DNA from: Bifidobacterium eulemuris
Lineage (GTDB): Bacteria; Actinomycetota; Actinomycetes; Actinomycetales; Bifidobacteriaceae
Reading direction: 5' to 3'
Length of the DNA: 64,000 bases
Assembly: GCF_014898155.1 (NCBI RefSeq)
Contig: NZ_CP062938.1
Span: 1,550,001 to 1,614,000 of the forward strand
Part shown: one piece after another, positions 20,694-29,644 of the stretch
How the letters are laid out: each line of letters begins with the position of its first letter
Numbering within the stretch: position 1 is the stretch's first letter
Notes under the pieces: model-generated
Database searches by the model: none
What the model was told of the DNA's origin: nothing
Seen by the model: the letters and a program-made list of their open reading frames with translations, nothing else
Program-made: the position numbers and the translations under genes

Positions 20694-21710
20694 TCATCGC
20701 GTGGTGTCTCCGGGAACGAACCGCACCGGCACCACGTCGAGCTCATCGTCCACCGGGGTCTCTTCGATAAGCTGCATCATACGGATGACGACCCGTTCGG
20801 CCAGTCCGTCCATATCCTGCCGCACGCAGGTCAGTCGCAGGCCCGCGGCGTCGGCCATGAAGGTGCCGTCGTAGGCGATGACCTGCAGATCCTCGGGCAC
20901 GCGCAACCCGCGATGACGGGCCTCCTGCACGCAGTACGCGGCCACCAGATCCGACCCCACCACGGCGTCCACGTCGGGGAAACGCTCGAACACCTCGTGC
21001 GCGGCCTGCGCATGGTCGCCGAGCGACGACACCTCGCCGGCCTCCACATAGTCGCACGGGATGCCCTGCTCCCCCATCATCCGCTCCAGCATCATGTGGT
21101 AGCGCACCGAGGGGAAGGTGGTGCGGTTCTCGATGCCGGCCGGCAGATCCTCGAACTGCGAGCGCGGGCCGCCGACGCTGACCACGTGGCGCGCGCCGGT
21201 GGCGATGAGATGCTCGGCGATCAGGCGGCCGCCCTGCTCGTGGTTCGAGCACACCGAGGGGATGCCGAGGCCGAGATAGCGGTCGAGCGAAACCACCGGC
21301 CGGCCGATCGAAACCCAGAAGTCCTCCTGCCATTGCGTGTGCGCGGCCATGACGATGCCGTCCATCATGCGCCGCTGCACCATGTCGATGTATTCCTTTT
21401 CGGTTTTCTCCGCTCCCGAGGTCGAGCACAGCATGGCGTGCATGCCGCGGGCCGCGAACGACCGCTGCAGCGCGGAGACGAAGGACGAGAAGAACGGGTG
21501 GCGGACGGTGGGCACGATAATGCCGATGATATTCGTCCGGTTGCGGTACAGGTTGCGGGCCAGCTCGTTGGGAATGTAGTCCAGCGAGCGCATCGCATCG
21601 GTGACCCGGGCGCGCATCGCGTCGGACACGTACCCGGTGCCGTTGGCCACCAGAGACACCGTGCTCAGGGACACGCCCGCCTTCTTCGCCACATCGCGCA
21701 TACCGACCAT
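20694..21710 (-). CDS. LacI-family transcriptional regulator (LacI-2)
   Basis: This 338-residue regulator is a close paralogue of the protein encoded at 17822. The helix-turn-helix is MRDVAKKAGVSLSTVSLVA and the hinge region DYIPNELARNLYRN. A sugar-binding domain follows. GGAGGTGAGCCC lies directly before ATG 21710. It lies just downstream of the CUT1 ABC transporter genes on the same strand and probably controls that operon through the GAACCGGTT operators at 25110 and 25148. The effector is probably the transported sugar. Confidence 0.92.
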   Translation of the reverse strand: MVGMRDVAKKAGVSLSTVSLVANGTGYVSDAMRARVTDAMRSLDYIPNELARNLYRNRTNIIGIIVPTVRHPFFSSFVSALQRSFAARGMHAMLCSTSGAEKTEKEYIDMVQRRMMDGIVMAAHTQWQEDFWVSIGRPVVSLDRYLGLGIPSVCSNHEQGGRLIAEHLIATGARHVVSVGGPRSQFEDLPAGIENRTTFPSVRYHMMLERMMGEQGIPCDYVEAGEVSSLGDHAQAAHEVFERFPDVDAVVGSDLVAAYCVQEARHRGLRVPEDLQVIAYDGTFMADAAGLRLTCVRQDMDGLAERVVIRMMQLIEETPVDDELDVVPVRFVPGDTTR

Positions 21711-21796
21711 GGGCTCACCTCCGTTTGGGTTCGGCCGCCCTGCCCCGGCGTGGCCCGTCATGGACCGGCCGCGGCGGGGAAGGGCGGCATGGAAAT

Positions 21797-21834
21797 GCCC
21801 GGAACATGGCATCATGGCATTCCATGTTCCGGGC
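21797..21834 (-). terminator. Terminator-like hairpin after the ABC operon
   Basis: GCCCGGAACATGG (21797-21809) and CCATGTTCCGGGC (21822-21834) form a perfect 13-bp stem. It lies 35 bp beyond the stop of the second permease gene. There is no long T-run, so it may also act as an mRNA 3'-end stabiliser. Confidence 0.6.
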
Positions 21835-21868
21835 GGTTATTCATGCAAGCGATGCGTGCATACGGCCA

Positions 21869-22753
21869 TCAGCCCTTGACCGCGCCCGAGGTCACGCCGG
21901 CGACGACGTAACGCTGCAGGAACAGGTACAGGATCAGGATCGGCAGCATCGCCAGAAGCAGCGCCGCCATGACCAGACCGATATCCGTGGAATAGGTTCC
22001 GTAGAACACACGCGTGGCGATCGGGATTGTGTAGAGTTCCCTGCGACCCAGCACCAGCGAGGGGAGCAGGTAGTCGTTCCAGAACGCCATCGCGTTGATG
22101 ATGGCGACGGTGGCCGTGGTCGGCTTGAGCAGCGGGAACACGATCTGCCAGAACGTGCGCCACTTGGTGCAGCCGTCGATGGACGCGGCCTCCTCCAGTT
22201 CGGCGGGGACGTTCGTTTTGATCGCGCCGTGGTACATGAAGGTGGTCAGCGACACGGAGAAGCCGACATGCATCAGAATCAACGTGACACGACTGTTGAG
22301 CACGTCAAGAATGCCACCGTAGACGGAAACCAGCGGCACCATGAGCACCTGGAACGGGATGACCATGGAGGCGACCATCGCGGCGAACAACAGGCTGCCG
22401 ACCTTCCACCCCGGATTGCGCACGATCACATACGCAGCCATCGCGGAGAACACCACGGTCAACAGCGTGGCCGAGACGGTCACGATCAGGGAATTTCCGA
22501 ACACGGTCCAGAAATTCATCTTGTCCATCGCGTTGGGGAAGTTGTCCAACGTGAACCCATGCTCGCCGATCAGGGCCAGCGGGTCGGAGTTGATATCACC
22601 CTTGGTTTTGAACACATTGATCAGCACCAGGATGAACGGGGCGATGAACAGCAGCAGCAGAACAATCAGCACGGCGATGGTGACGCCATGCGCGATTTTG
22701 GTTCCGGTGCTGGTGGGCGCTTTGGGCGCCGCCATTGCCTGAGACTTCGTCAT
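21869..22753 (-). CDS. Carbohydrate ABC transporter permease, MalG-like (CUT1)
   Basis: This 294-residue membrane subunit has six helices. The cytoplasmic EAA loop, which contacts the ATPase, reads LEEAASIDGCTKWRTFWQIV. Its ATG overlaps the stop of the MalF-like gene by 4 bp (22750-22753), so translation is coupled. No ATPase gene is in the cluster; CUT1 systems often share an MsmK-type ATPase from elsewhere. Sugar specificity is unknown, but the divergent GH13 gene suggests an alpha-glucoside. Confidence 0.93.
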   Translation of the reverse strand: MTKSQAMAAPKAPTSTGTKIAHGVTIAVLIVLLLLFIAPFILVLINVFKTKGDINSDPLALIGEHGFTLDNFPNAMDKMNFWTVFGNSLIVTVSATLLTVVFSAMAAYVIVRNPGWKVGSLLFAAMVASMVIPFQVLMVPLVSVYGGILDVLNSRVTLILMHVGFSVSLTTFMYHGAIKTNVPAELEEAASIDGCTKWRTFWQIVFPLLKPTTATVAIINAMAFWNDYLLPSLVLGRRELYTIPIATRVFYGTYSTDIGLVMAALLLAMLPILILYLFLQRYVVAGVTSGAVKG

Positions 22754-23628
22754 GCTGCCACCTCACCCTTCTTGCCGAAGTAGACCTGCAGCGCGCCGAT
22801 GACCGCGCAGATCACGAACAGGACCAACGCTTCGGTCTGGCCCATGCCATAGTTCTTGTAGACGAACGCCTGGTTGTACACGTGCATGGCGGCCATCACC
22901 GACGAGCTGAACGGTTCGCCGTTCGTCAACGAGAGGTTCAGATCGTAGACCATGAAGCAGCGGGTGGTGCTCAGGAAGATGCACTGTACGAAGGAGGCGC
23001 GCATCAGCGGGATCACCACGTGCCACATCGCACGCGTGGAGTTGCACCCGTCAATCAGGGCGGCTTCCTTGAGACTGTTGTCGACGCCCATGAAACCGGC
23101 GACGTAGATCAGCATCATATATCCCGCGTATTGCCAGACCGATACCAGGATCAGACAGAACATGGCACCGTTGGTGGTGGAGAGCAGGGATCCCGGCGCG
23201 GTGCCGGAAAGCGCCTCTCCAATGGAGACGAACGCGCGGTTGAAGACGAACTTCCACACATAACCCAGGACGATGCCGCCGATCAGATTCGGAATGAAGA
23301 AGCCGGCACGGAAGAAGTTCTGCCCTTTGATGCCGCTGGTCACCAAATAGGCGAGGAAGAACGCGACGACATTGACGAGAATCACCGAGATCACCGAGTA
23401 CACCACAGTGCGCCCGAGCGAGGACCAGTAGGCGGTATCCGCGAACGCCGCGGCGTAGTTGTCCAGTCCGACGAACGGTTTTTCAAGCGAAACGCCGTCC
23501 CAGCTGGTAAAGGTGAGATACAGACCGTAGAAGAACGGCACGATCACAACGGCGCAGAACAAGATGCCAGCCGGACCGGCGAACATCAGGAACTGCCCCA
23601 TCTTATAGGAGAGCTTGTTTGTTTTCAT
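22750..23628 (-). CDS. Carbohydrate ABC transporter permease, MalF-like (CUT1)
   Basis: This 292-residue permease has six helices and the EAA motif LKEAALIDGCNSTRAMWHVV. It pairs with the MalG-like protein of the next gene. It begins 85 bp after the binding-protein gene, across a perfect hairpin at 23651-23685, and ends overlapping the next gene. The arrangement binding protein, MalF, MalG is normal for CUT1 uptake systems. Confidence 0.93.
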   Translation of the reverse strand: MKTNKLSYKMGQFLMFAGPAGILFCAVVIVPFFYGLYLTFTSWDGVSLEKPFVGLDNYAAAFADTAYWSSLGRTVVYSVISVILVNVVAFFLAYLVTSGIKGQNFFRAGFFIPNLIGGIVLGYVWKFVFNRAFVSIGEALSGTAPGSLLSTTNGAMFCLILVSVWQYAGYMMLIYVAGFMGVDNSLKEAALIDGCNSTRAMWHVVIPLMRASFVQCIFLSTTRCFMVYDLNLSLTNGEPFSSSVMAAMHVYNQAFVYKNYGMGQTEALVLFVICAVIGALQVYFGKKGEVAA

Positions 23629-23650
23629 GGTTTCCCCACCTCATGTCCGG

Positions 23651-23685
23651 GGTTGTGGATGCCTCAAAACGAGGCATCCACAACC
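23651..23685. terminator. Intra-operon hairpin after the binding-protein gene
   Basis: GGTTGTGGATGCCTC and its exact complement form a 15-bp stem with a 5-nt loop. No T-run follows on the minus strand. In binding-protein operons such stem-loops often stabilise the upstream mRNA or partly stop transcription, so more binding protein than permease is made. Confidence 0.75.
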
Positions 23686-23713
23686 ATCGACATTATTGCG
23701 TTTCAGGCTCGGA

Positions 23714-24988
23714 TCACTTGCCCGAGAGGGTGGCGGTCTTCCAGTAGTCCTCGTAAGCCGTGGCGAACGCGGCGCGATCCTCCTCGCCGGCGAGGTACTT
23801 CTGCATTTCGGCGCCCATCACGGTGATGTAGTCATCCGGGTTGTAGTCGTAGTTCGGGATCAGATTGCCGCTATCGGCGTATTCCTTGATGGACTTGCCG
23901 AGCGGGTCGGAGACCTCGAGGGTGTTGGATTTGAACGGGGAGACGAGGTTGGCGGTTTCCACGATGAAGGACTTGCCTTCGTCATCCTCGGCCAGCCACT
24001 TCAGGAACTCCTTGGCGGCCTCACGCTGCTCGTCGGTGGTGGCGTCGGAATTGTCGATGAACAGCATCTTGGCGCCGCCGCCGAGAAGCTTCTCGTTGGT
24101 GCCGTCCTCGGTGTCTTCCGGAATCGGCATGATGCCCATGTTCTCGGTGTAGTCGTAGGCGTTGATGACGGACCAATCCCAGTTGCCGCCGAACATGAAG
24201 GCGATCTCACCTTCGGCCAGCTTCTGCTCGGTCACCTCGCGCTCAGCGGAGATGGCGTTGTTCTTCGCGTAGTTGTTGTCCTTGAGCACGTCGAAGGCGT
24301 CGAAGAGCTGGTTGAACTTCTCATTGTTGGCCACGTCCGCGGTGCCGGCCTGCAACTGCTCGACGAAGGCATCAGCGTCAGGCTGCTGCTCGACGACCTC
24401 GCTCAGGAAGTGGGCGGCAAGCGACCAGTCTTCCTTCATGATGCCGACCGGGGATTCCATGCCGCCATCCTTGAGCTCGTCGATAAGGCCCTCGAACGCC
24501 TCAAGGGTCTTGTAGTCGGCGGGATCGAATTCCTCGCCGGTGATGTTTTCGATGGCGTCGGCGTTATAGATGATGCCGCGGCCTTCGACGCACAGCGGGA
24601 AGCCGTAGACCTTGCCGTTCACGCTCACCGCGTAGTCGGTGTCGGACACCCAGGATTCGTCGGACAGGTCGACGGCGTGCTCCTCGGCCAGGGAGTAAAC
24701 GTCCTTGGCATCAACCATCGAGATGGTGTAGGGGTCGTTGGAGGCGTACTTGGTGGCGAGGTGGGCGGCCACCACGTCGCCGCTGTAGATGACTTCGAGA
24801 TCGACGCCCTTTTCCTCGCTGTACTTCTCAGCCATCTCCTCAAGCTGGGTTTCAATCTCAACTTTGGAGTTGAACAGCGTGATCTTGGTGCCGCTGCTGG
24901 CAGAGCCGCCCCCACCGCAAGCCGTCAGCATGCCGAGCGCCACGACGGACGCGAGAATAGTGGAGCCGATCCTCTTCCATGACTTCAT
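23714..24988 (-). CDS. Sugar ABC transporter substrate-binding lipoprotein (CUT1)
   Basis: This 424-residue lipoprotein captures a sugar outside the cell. The signal peptide ends in a lipobox LTAC with Cys24, followed by a Gly/Ser linker. Fold marks of family 1 binding proteins include YGFPLCVEGRGIIYN and FMFGGNWDWSVINAY, whose aromatic residues usually stack on sugar rings. ATG 24988 is chosen because GAAAGGGAAAG precedes it; the longer frame runs into the operator region. Two LacI-type operators are 120-180 bp upstream, shared with the divergent GH13 gene. Confidence 0.93.
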   Translation of the reverse strand: MKSWKRIGSTILASVVALGMLTACGGGGSASSGTKITLFNSKVEIETQLEEMAEKYSEEKGVDLEVIYSGDVVAAHLATKYASNDPYTISMVDAKDVYSLAEEHAVDLSDESWVSDTDYAVSVNGKVYGFPLCVEGRGIIYNADAIENITGEEFDPADYKTLEAFEGLIDELKDGGMESPVGIMKEDWSLAAHFLSEVVEQQPDADAFVEQLQAGTADVANNEKFNQLFDAFDVLKDNNYAKNNAISAEREVTEQKLAEGEIAFMFGGNWDWSVINAYDYTENMGIMPIPEDTEDGTNEKLLGGGAKMLFIDNSDATTDEQREAAKEFLKWLAEDDEGKSFIVETANLVSPFKSNTLEVSDPLGKSIKEYADSGNLIPNYDYNPDDYITVMGAEMQKYLAGEEDRAAFATAYEDYWKTATLSGK

Positions 24989-25109
24989 GTGCTTTCCCTT
25001 TCTATTCCAGTTGTAGGAGGCTACCTTGCTTCCTTCTGGCGTGAAGACCAACGTCCGAACAGCCATGTGATGGACGTCGCCCTTCCTTGTGGACATCTCC
25101 GGCTCTTAC

Positions 25110-25125
25110 ATCGAACCGGTTTGAT
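25110..25125. promoter_or_regulatory. LacI-type operator O1
   Basis: ATCGAACCGGTTTGAT is a near-perfect palindrome around the central CG typical of LacI-family sites. It lies between the binding-protein gene and the divergent GH13 gene. It matches the complement of the site at 29200 exactly, which links the two loci in one regulon. Confidence 0.75.
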
Positions 25126-25147
25126 AACCGACATGTTCGATGATAAA

Positions 25148-25163
25148 GTCGAACCGGTTCGAC
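25148..25163. promoter_or_regulatory. LacI-type operator O2
   Basis: GTCGAACCGGTTCGAC is a perfect 16-bp palindrome, 38 bp from O1. Two sites in this shared promoter would allow repression of both divergent transcripts by LacI-1 or LacI-2. Confidence 0.75.
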
Positions 25164-25275
25164 GTCAACCGGGCAAACGACGTCGGCGTGTCCCCGCCCA
25201 TCGGAGGGCATCCGCCGCCACCGGTTCCGCACGGCCGCACATCCCACGCGCAGGGCTTACGACAAGGAGGTTCCC

Positions 25276-26829
25276 ATGGCCCATTGGCTTGACGACGCGG
25301 TGTTCTACGAGATCTACCCACAGTCGTTCCAGGACTGCGACGGCGATGGCATCGGCGACTTCGCCGGCATCGTCTCCCGCCTCGACTACATCCGCGAGCT
25401 CGGCTGCAACGCCGTATGGATCAACCCCTGTTTCGACTCCTCGTTCTACGACGCCGGCTACGACGTGCGCGACTACTACCGCACCGCCGAACGCTACGGC
25501 ACCAACGAGGATCTCAAGCGCCTGTTCGACGAGGCCCACCGGCGCGGCATCAGGGTGCTGCTCGACCTCGTCCCCGGGCACACCGCCATCGACAGCCCCT
25601 GGTTCCAGGAATCCTGCCGCGACGAACGCAACGCATGGACCGACCGCTACATCTGGGCGCCGATGAACCAGGCGCCCGATCTCAACTCGCGCTACGACTC
25701 GATCAAAGGCTTCCTCGGCGGCATCTCCGAACGCCCCGACCGCGCCGCCGTCAACTGCTTCTCCACACAGGTGTGCCTGAACTACGGCTTCGGCACCGTG
25801 ACCGAGGACTGGCAGTTCGCCGCCGACTCCCCCGAGGCCGAGGCGGGCCGCCTGCTCATCCAAGACATCATGGCGTTCTGGCTGGGGCTCGGCTGCGACG
25901 GATTCCGCGTCGATATGGCGGCCAGTCTGGTCAAGGAGGATCCCGACCACCGCTGGACCTCGCTGCTGTGGCGCAAGGTGCGTACCTTCCTCGACGAGCG
26001 CTTCCCCGATGCGGTGCTCGTCTCCGAATGGGGCAACCCGGCCGAAGCGCTCAACGCCGGCTTCGACATGGACTTCCTGCTGCATTTCGGCCCCTCGCAC
26101 TATCTGGATCTCTTCCGCGAGAATCCCTGGTTCCGCGCGGGCGGCGACGGCGACGTCAGCGCCTTCGTCAGCACCTATCAGGCCATGGCCGACGGCGTGC
26201 AGGGGCGGGGGCTTATCTGCATCCCCTCCGGCAACCACGACATGATCCGCATGCGCGACACCCTCACCCCGGACGAGATGAAGCTGGCCTTCGCGTTCCT
26301 GATGACCATGCCCGGCTGTCCGTTCGTCTATTACGGCGACGAGATCGGCATGCGGTATGTGCACGGGCTCAAATCCAAAGAGGGCGGCTACGAGCGCACC
26401 GGCTCGCGCACGCCCATGCAGTGGAGCGGCGACACCAACGCCGGATTCTCCGCGGCGCCCGCCGAAGACCTGTATCTTCCGCTTGACGCGGCCGAAGACC
26501 GCCCTACGGTGAGCGCGCAGCGGGGCGACGACGCCTCATTGTGGACCGCGGTGCGCGACCTGATCGCCCTGCGGCACGACCACGACTGCCTGTACGCCGG
26601 CGCTCCGATCGAATTCCTCCACGTGCCCGACCATGCCTGTCCGCTGGTCTACCGGCGCGTGGGCGAGGGCGAGACGATTACCGTGGCGATCAACCCGTCG
26701 GCCGACGCCGTCTCCTGTCCGCTGACCGACGATCCCGGTGCCGTGCTGCATACGATCGGCGAGGCGGCCGTCTGGAAGGACGGCACGCTCGACGCGCCCG
26801 CGGGCGGCGTCACGCTGTTCGTCCGCTGA
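25276..26829 (+). CDS. GH13 alpha-glucosidase-type glycoside hydrolase
   Basis: This 517-residue cytoplasmic enzyme begins with DDAVFYEIYPQSFQDCDGDGIGD, here described in parts: the VFYEIYPQSF and DGDGIGD motifs of GH13 alpha-glucosidases. The catalytic residues are Asp213 (GFRVDMAAS, nucleophile), Glu251 (SEWGNP, acid/base) and Asp322 (GNHDM). A C-terminal beta domain follows. It is divergent from the sugar ABC operon and shares its two operators, so it probably cleaves the imported alpha-glucoside. AAGGAGG precedes ATG 25276. Trehalose-6-phosphate hydrolase or oligo-1,6-glucosidase activity cannot be distinguished. Confidence 0.9.
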   Translation: MAHWLDDAVFYEIYPQSFQDCDGDGIGDFAGIVSRLDYIRELGCNAVWINPCFDSSFYDAGYDVRDYYRTAERYGTNEDLKRLFDEAHRRGIRVLLDLVPGHTAIDSPWFQESCRDERNAWTDRYIWAPMNQAPDLNSRYDSIKGFLGGISERPDRAAVNCFSTQVCLNYGFGTVTEDWQFAADSPEAEAGRLLIQDIMAFWLGLGCDGFRVDMAASLVKEDPDHRWTSLLWRKVRTFLDERFPDAVLVSEWGNPAEALNAGFDMDFLLHFGPSHYLDLFRENPWFRAGGDGDVSAFVSTYQAMADGVQGRGLICIPSGNHDMIRMRDTLTPDEMKLAFAFLMTMPGCPFVYYGDEIGMRYVHGLKSKEGGYERTGSRTPMQWSGDTNAGFSAAPAEDLYLPLDAAEDRPTVSAQRGDDASLWTAVRDLIALRHDHDCLYAGAPIEFLHVPDHACPLVYRRVGEGETITVAINPSADAVSCPLTDDPGAVLHTIGEAAVWKDGTLDAPAGGVTLFVR

Positions 26830-26867
26830 CGCGGGCCTCGCCAGCTGGGAAGCAGGGGCGCGGGCGG

Positions 26868-27524
26868 TCACACAAACGTCGATTTGACGAGCTTGCCGTC
26901 CGCGTCCACATCGTTGTCGAGCCTGCGGAAAATCGGATCGTACAGCCACGCGCAGCAGTACTGCGGCAGCGTGACGCCCAACAGCAGGATCAGCGGCACC
27001 ACATAGCCCAGATATTGCAGGTACGCGAGCGCGAACGCCACCATAATCACCAGCATCCCCAGCGTGCGGGGAAAGAAGCCGAACGCCAGCTTCGCCGCGT
27101 TCCGCACATGCCCCATCACGCTGTTCTCATAACGCGACAGCATCACGAAATAGTATTGGCCCACCACAAGCACCAGGCAGGCGGTGATGGCCAGCGCGCC
27201 CTCCAGCAGAACGCGCACCGGGCCGTCCATGCCCGAAAGAATCCACACATCCCCCAAGCCGATGGCGAGCAATGCCAGCACCACCAGCCAGAACGCCGTC
27301 GCCTGCTTGAAATTGCGTTTGAACGCTTCGAAGAACTGGCGGGAGATGTAGTTCTCCTCGCGACGCACCATGCGCCACAGCACCGAATGCATCGCCGTGA
27401 ACGAGGCGCCGGCCGTCACGATGGGGATGCTGCACAGCAGCGTCAGCACGTTCAGCACGATCAGATCGAACAGGACGTTCATGATTCTGAAGAACGGATT
27501 GTTCTGGTCGAATAGCTTGCCCAT
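26868..27524 (-). CDS. DUF624 (YesL-like) membrane protein
   Basis: This 218-residue protein has about five membrane helices. It begins MGKLFDQNNPFFRIMNVLFD, the usual start of the YesL/DUF624 family, whose genes commonly sit with CUT1 sugar transporters. Function is unknown. It starts 104 bp after the sucrose phosphorylase stop on the same strand, so they may be co-transcribed. It converges on the GH13 gene. Confidence 0.85.
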   Translation of the reverse strand: MGKLFDQNNPFFRIMNVLFDLIVLNVLTLLCSIPIVTAGASFTAMHSVLWRMVRREENYISRQFFEAFKRNFKQATAFWLVVLALLAIGLGDVWILSGMDGPVRVLLEGALAITACLVLVVGQYYFVMLSRYENSVMGHVRNAAKLAFGFFPRTLGMLVIMVAFALAYLQYLGYVVPLILLLGVTLPQYCCAWLYDPIFRRLDNDVDADGKLVKSTFV

Positions 27525-27628
27525 GGTCCACCATCCTAATGCCTGCGGGTGTGATTGCGGCGGCGATGGGCGGGAGGGCCGAGGCCACTCTCCCGCCCGC
27601 AGCCGGCGTCGTCGCGCCGTCGGCCCTC

Positions 27629-29143
27629 TCAGGCCACGACCGGCGGGTTGTTCAGCAGATCGTCGGTGGCATGCTCACCGGCGGCGTCGGTCCAGACGAG
27701 CGAGGCGACCGGGGTCGTGTTGTCGACGCCGAGGCCGCGCTTGGGCTCGAAGGTGAGCGAGGCGGCGGTGGACGCGCCCTTCCACGTGAAGGTGATCGAC
27801 TCGTCACCGTCGGCCGCGTAGCTGAACTCGCCGTCGAAGGCGTCGAGTTCGTTGCGGAACTTGGCCAGCGTGCTCAGGGCCTTGACCACAGGGCGGGCGA
27901 GCTGCTCGTCGATTTCGGCGGTCGAATAGTAGTGGCGGTTGATGTCGCGGCCGTTGTTGGTGCGGCGCAGCAGCTCCATGTCGTTCACGCCGGCGAGCGC
28001 GCCCACATAGTAGACCTGCGGCACGCCCGGCAGGAAGAACTGCACGGCGCGGGCGGCCAGATAGTGCTGGTCGTTGCGGCCGAGGGCCGAATAGTAGGTG
28101 GAGTTGACCTGATACAGGTCGAGGTTGCTGGCGGCCGCGCCGGTGGCGGACTGCGATTCGCCGTGGGTGTTGGCGTGGATGGTGTTGACCAGGTTGTCGA
28201 CGTCCTCGTCGGGCACGAGGCCCTTCAGGGAGCGGTCGAGCTGGTCGGAGCCGATGTCGATCACGCCGATGCCGTCGTGCGTGTCGAGCACGGTGACGGC
28301 GTTGTTCGGGCGGATCTCGGTCCAGCGGGCGACGGGCGCCACATGGCCGGTGAACAGGCTGTGCAGCAGCAGCGGAGGCAGGGCGAAGTCGTAGACGCGG
28401 TCCACCTTGGAGGCGATCTCCACCTGCTTCTTGTAGTAGGAGTGCACTTCGATGAGGATCTCAAGGCCGCGCTTGACGCCCTCCTCGCGCAGGCGGGAGA
28501 TGAGCTGGAAGGTTTTGGGCGTCATGAAGCAGCTGGTGCCGGCCTCCTTGGCGCCGTAGCCCACGGCGTCGAGGCGGATGTAGCTCACATGGCTGGCGGC
28601 CATCTGGTCGAAAATCGACATGAGGTATTCCCAACCCTTGTCGGAGTCGGTGTCGATGTCGACCTGCTGCGGGGTGAAACTCACCCACACGAGACGGGTT
28701 TTGCCGGCGAACTTGTAGTGCGTGAACGGCAGGCCCGGACGCGGGCGGTAGATGCCGGCGAGATCCTCTTCGGTGGCGCCGTTCGGGAAGACGGAGCTCA
28801 TGGTCAGGAACATCGGGTAGTACTCGGAGTCCTCGCCGTTGGCGAGCACGTCCTGGAACTGCTCGGACTCCCAGCTCATGTGGTTGACGATCGCGTCGAC
28901 CATGATGTCGTGGGTGGTGGAGAGCTCGGCCACGTCGTCCCATCCGCCGAGGCGCGGGTCGACTTTGGTGTGGTCGATGGGGTCGAAGCCGGCGTCCGCG
29001 CCGTCGAACGGGGTGAAGAACGGCAGGATGTGCACGCCGTCGTACACGCCGTCGAAGCGGGTGCGCAGGATGTCGGTCATCGATGCGAGGGTGCCGTCGC
29101 CGAGGCGGTCGGCGTAGGTGATGAGTTGCACCTTGTTTTTCAA
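27629..29143 (-). CDS. scrP: Sucrose phosphorylase (GH13_18)
   Basis: The enzyme converts sucrose and phosphate to glucose 1-phosphate and fructose in the cytoplasm, saving ATP and feeding the bifid shunt. At 504 residues it has the length of the B. adolescentis enzyme. Asp192 (RLDAVGYG, nucleophile), Glu232 (LIEVHSYY, acid/base) and Asp290 (LDTHDG) fall at the positions known for that enzyme. The start codon is TTG at 29143, after AAGGAGG with normal spacing; no ATG fits the conserved MKNKVQLITY start. A LacI operator at 29200 controls it, the same type as the ABC/GH13 sites. Confidence 0.97.
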   Translation of the reverse strand: MKNKVQLITYADRLGDGTLASMTDILRTRFDGVYDGVHILPFFTPFDGADAGFDPIDHTKVDPRLGGWDDVAELSTTHDIMVDAIVNHMSWESEQFQDVLANGEDSEYYPMFLTMSSVFPNGATEEDLAGIYRPRPGLPFTHYKFAGKTRLVWVSFTPQQVDIDTDSDKGWEYLMSIFDQMAASHVSYIRLDAVGYGAKEAGTSCFMTPKTFQLISRLREEGVKRGLEILIEVHSYYKKQVEIASKVDRVYDFALPPLLLHSLFTGHVAPVARWTEIRPNNAVTVLDTHDGIGVIDIGSDQLDRSLKGLVPDEDVDNLVNTIHANTHGESQSATGAAASNLDLYQVNSTYYSALGRNDQHYLAARAVQFFLPGVPQVYYVGALAGVNDMELLRRTNNGRDINRHYYSTAEIDEQLARPVVKALSTLAKFRNELDAFDGEFSYAADGDESITFTWKGASTAASLTFEPKRGLGVDNTTPVASLVWTDAAGEHATDDLLNNPPVVA

Positions 29144-29199
29144 CGTGATCCTCCTTTATTGACGAAACGGCGGCGGCGAGCAGCGCTGCCGCCACCTGT

Positions 29200-29215
29200 A
29201 TCAAACCGGTTCGAT
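29200..29215. promoter_or_regulatory. LacI-type operator O3 before sucrose phosphorylase
   Basis: ATCAAACCGGTTCGAT lies 57 bp upstream of the scrP start codon. It is the exact reverse complement of operator O1 at 25110. It is well placed to block the scrP promoter. Confidence 0.75.
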
Positions 29216-29272
29216 ACTAGCGCCTTTCGCTCCCAACGTCCAATTCACCATAGGTTGCGACGCGTTATCGAA

Positions 29273-29644
29273 TCAGGCGCAGGCTTCGCCGACCCACCAG
29301 CCACAGGCCACGCAGACGATCGGCACGACCACGGTGACCAGCAGATACAGGCCGGCGGTCGCGAAGCGTTCGCGACGCGCCAACGACACCATCTCATTGA
29401 TGGCGGTGGAGAATGTGGAGAATCCGCCGAGAAAGCCGGTCACGAACAGCAGATAGGTCGATTCGGGCACGGCCTGGTTCACCCAGGTCGCGGCGGCCAA
29501 TCCCGCGCAGAATGTGGCGATCGCGTTGATCACGAACGTCGCCAAGGGGAACGCGCGATCCCACCAGCGTTGGATCGACGTGTTGCATACGAACCGCGTC
29601 ACGGCGCCAAGACCGCCGCACAGACACACCAGCAGAAAGGTCAT
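29273..29644 (-). CDS. crcB: CrcB/Fluc fluoride channel, short subunit
   Basis: This 123-residue, four-helix membrane protein exports fluoride. The family motif is GFLGGFSTFST, and the N-terminal GGLGAVTRFV is also typical. Its ATG overlaps the stop of the larger CrcB gene by 4 bp. Fluc channels work as antiparallel dimers, and paired crcB genes usually encode the two orientations of a heterodimer. Confidence 0.92.
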   Translation of the reverse strand: MTFLLVCLCGGLGAVTRFVCNTSIQRWWDRAFPLATFVINAIATFCAGLAAATWVNQAVPESTYLLFVTGFLGGFSTFSTAINEMVSLARRERFATAGLYLLVTVVVPIVCVACGWWVGEACA

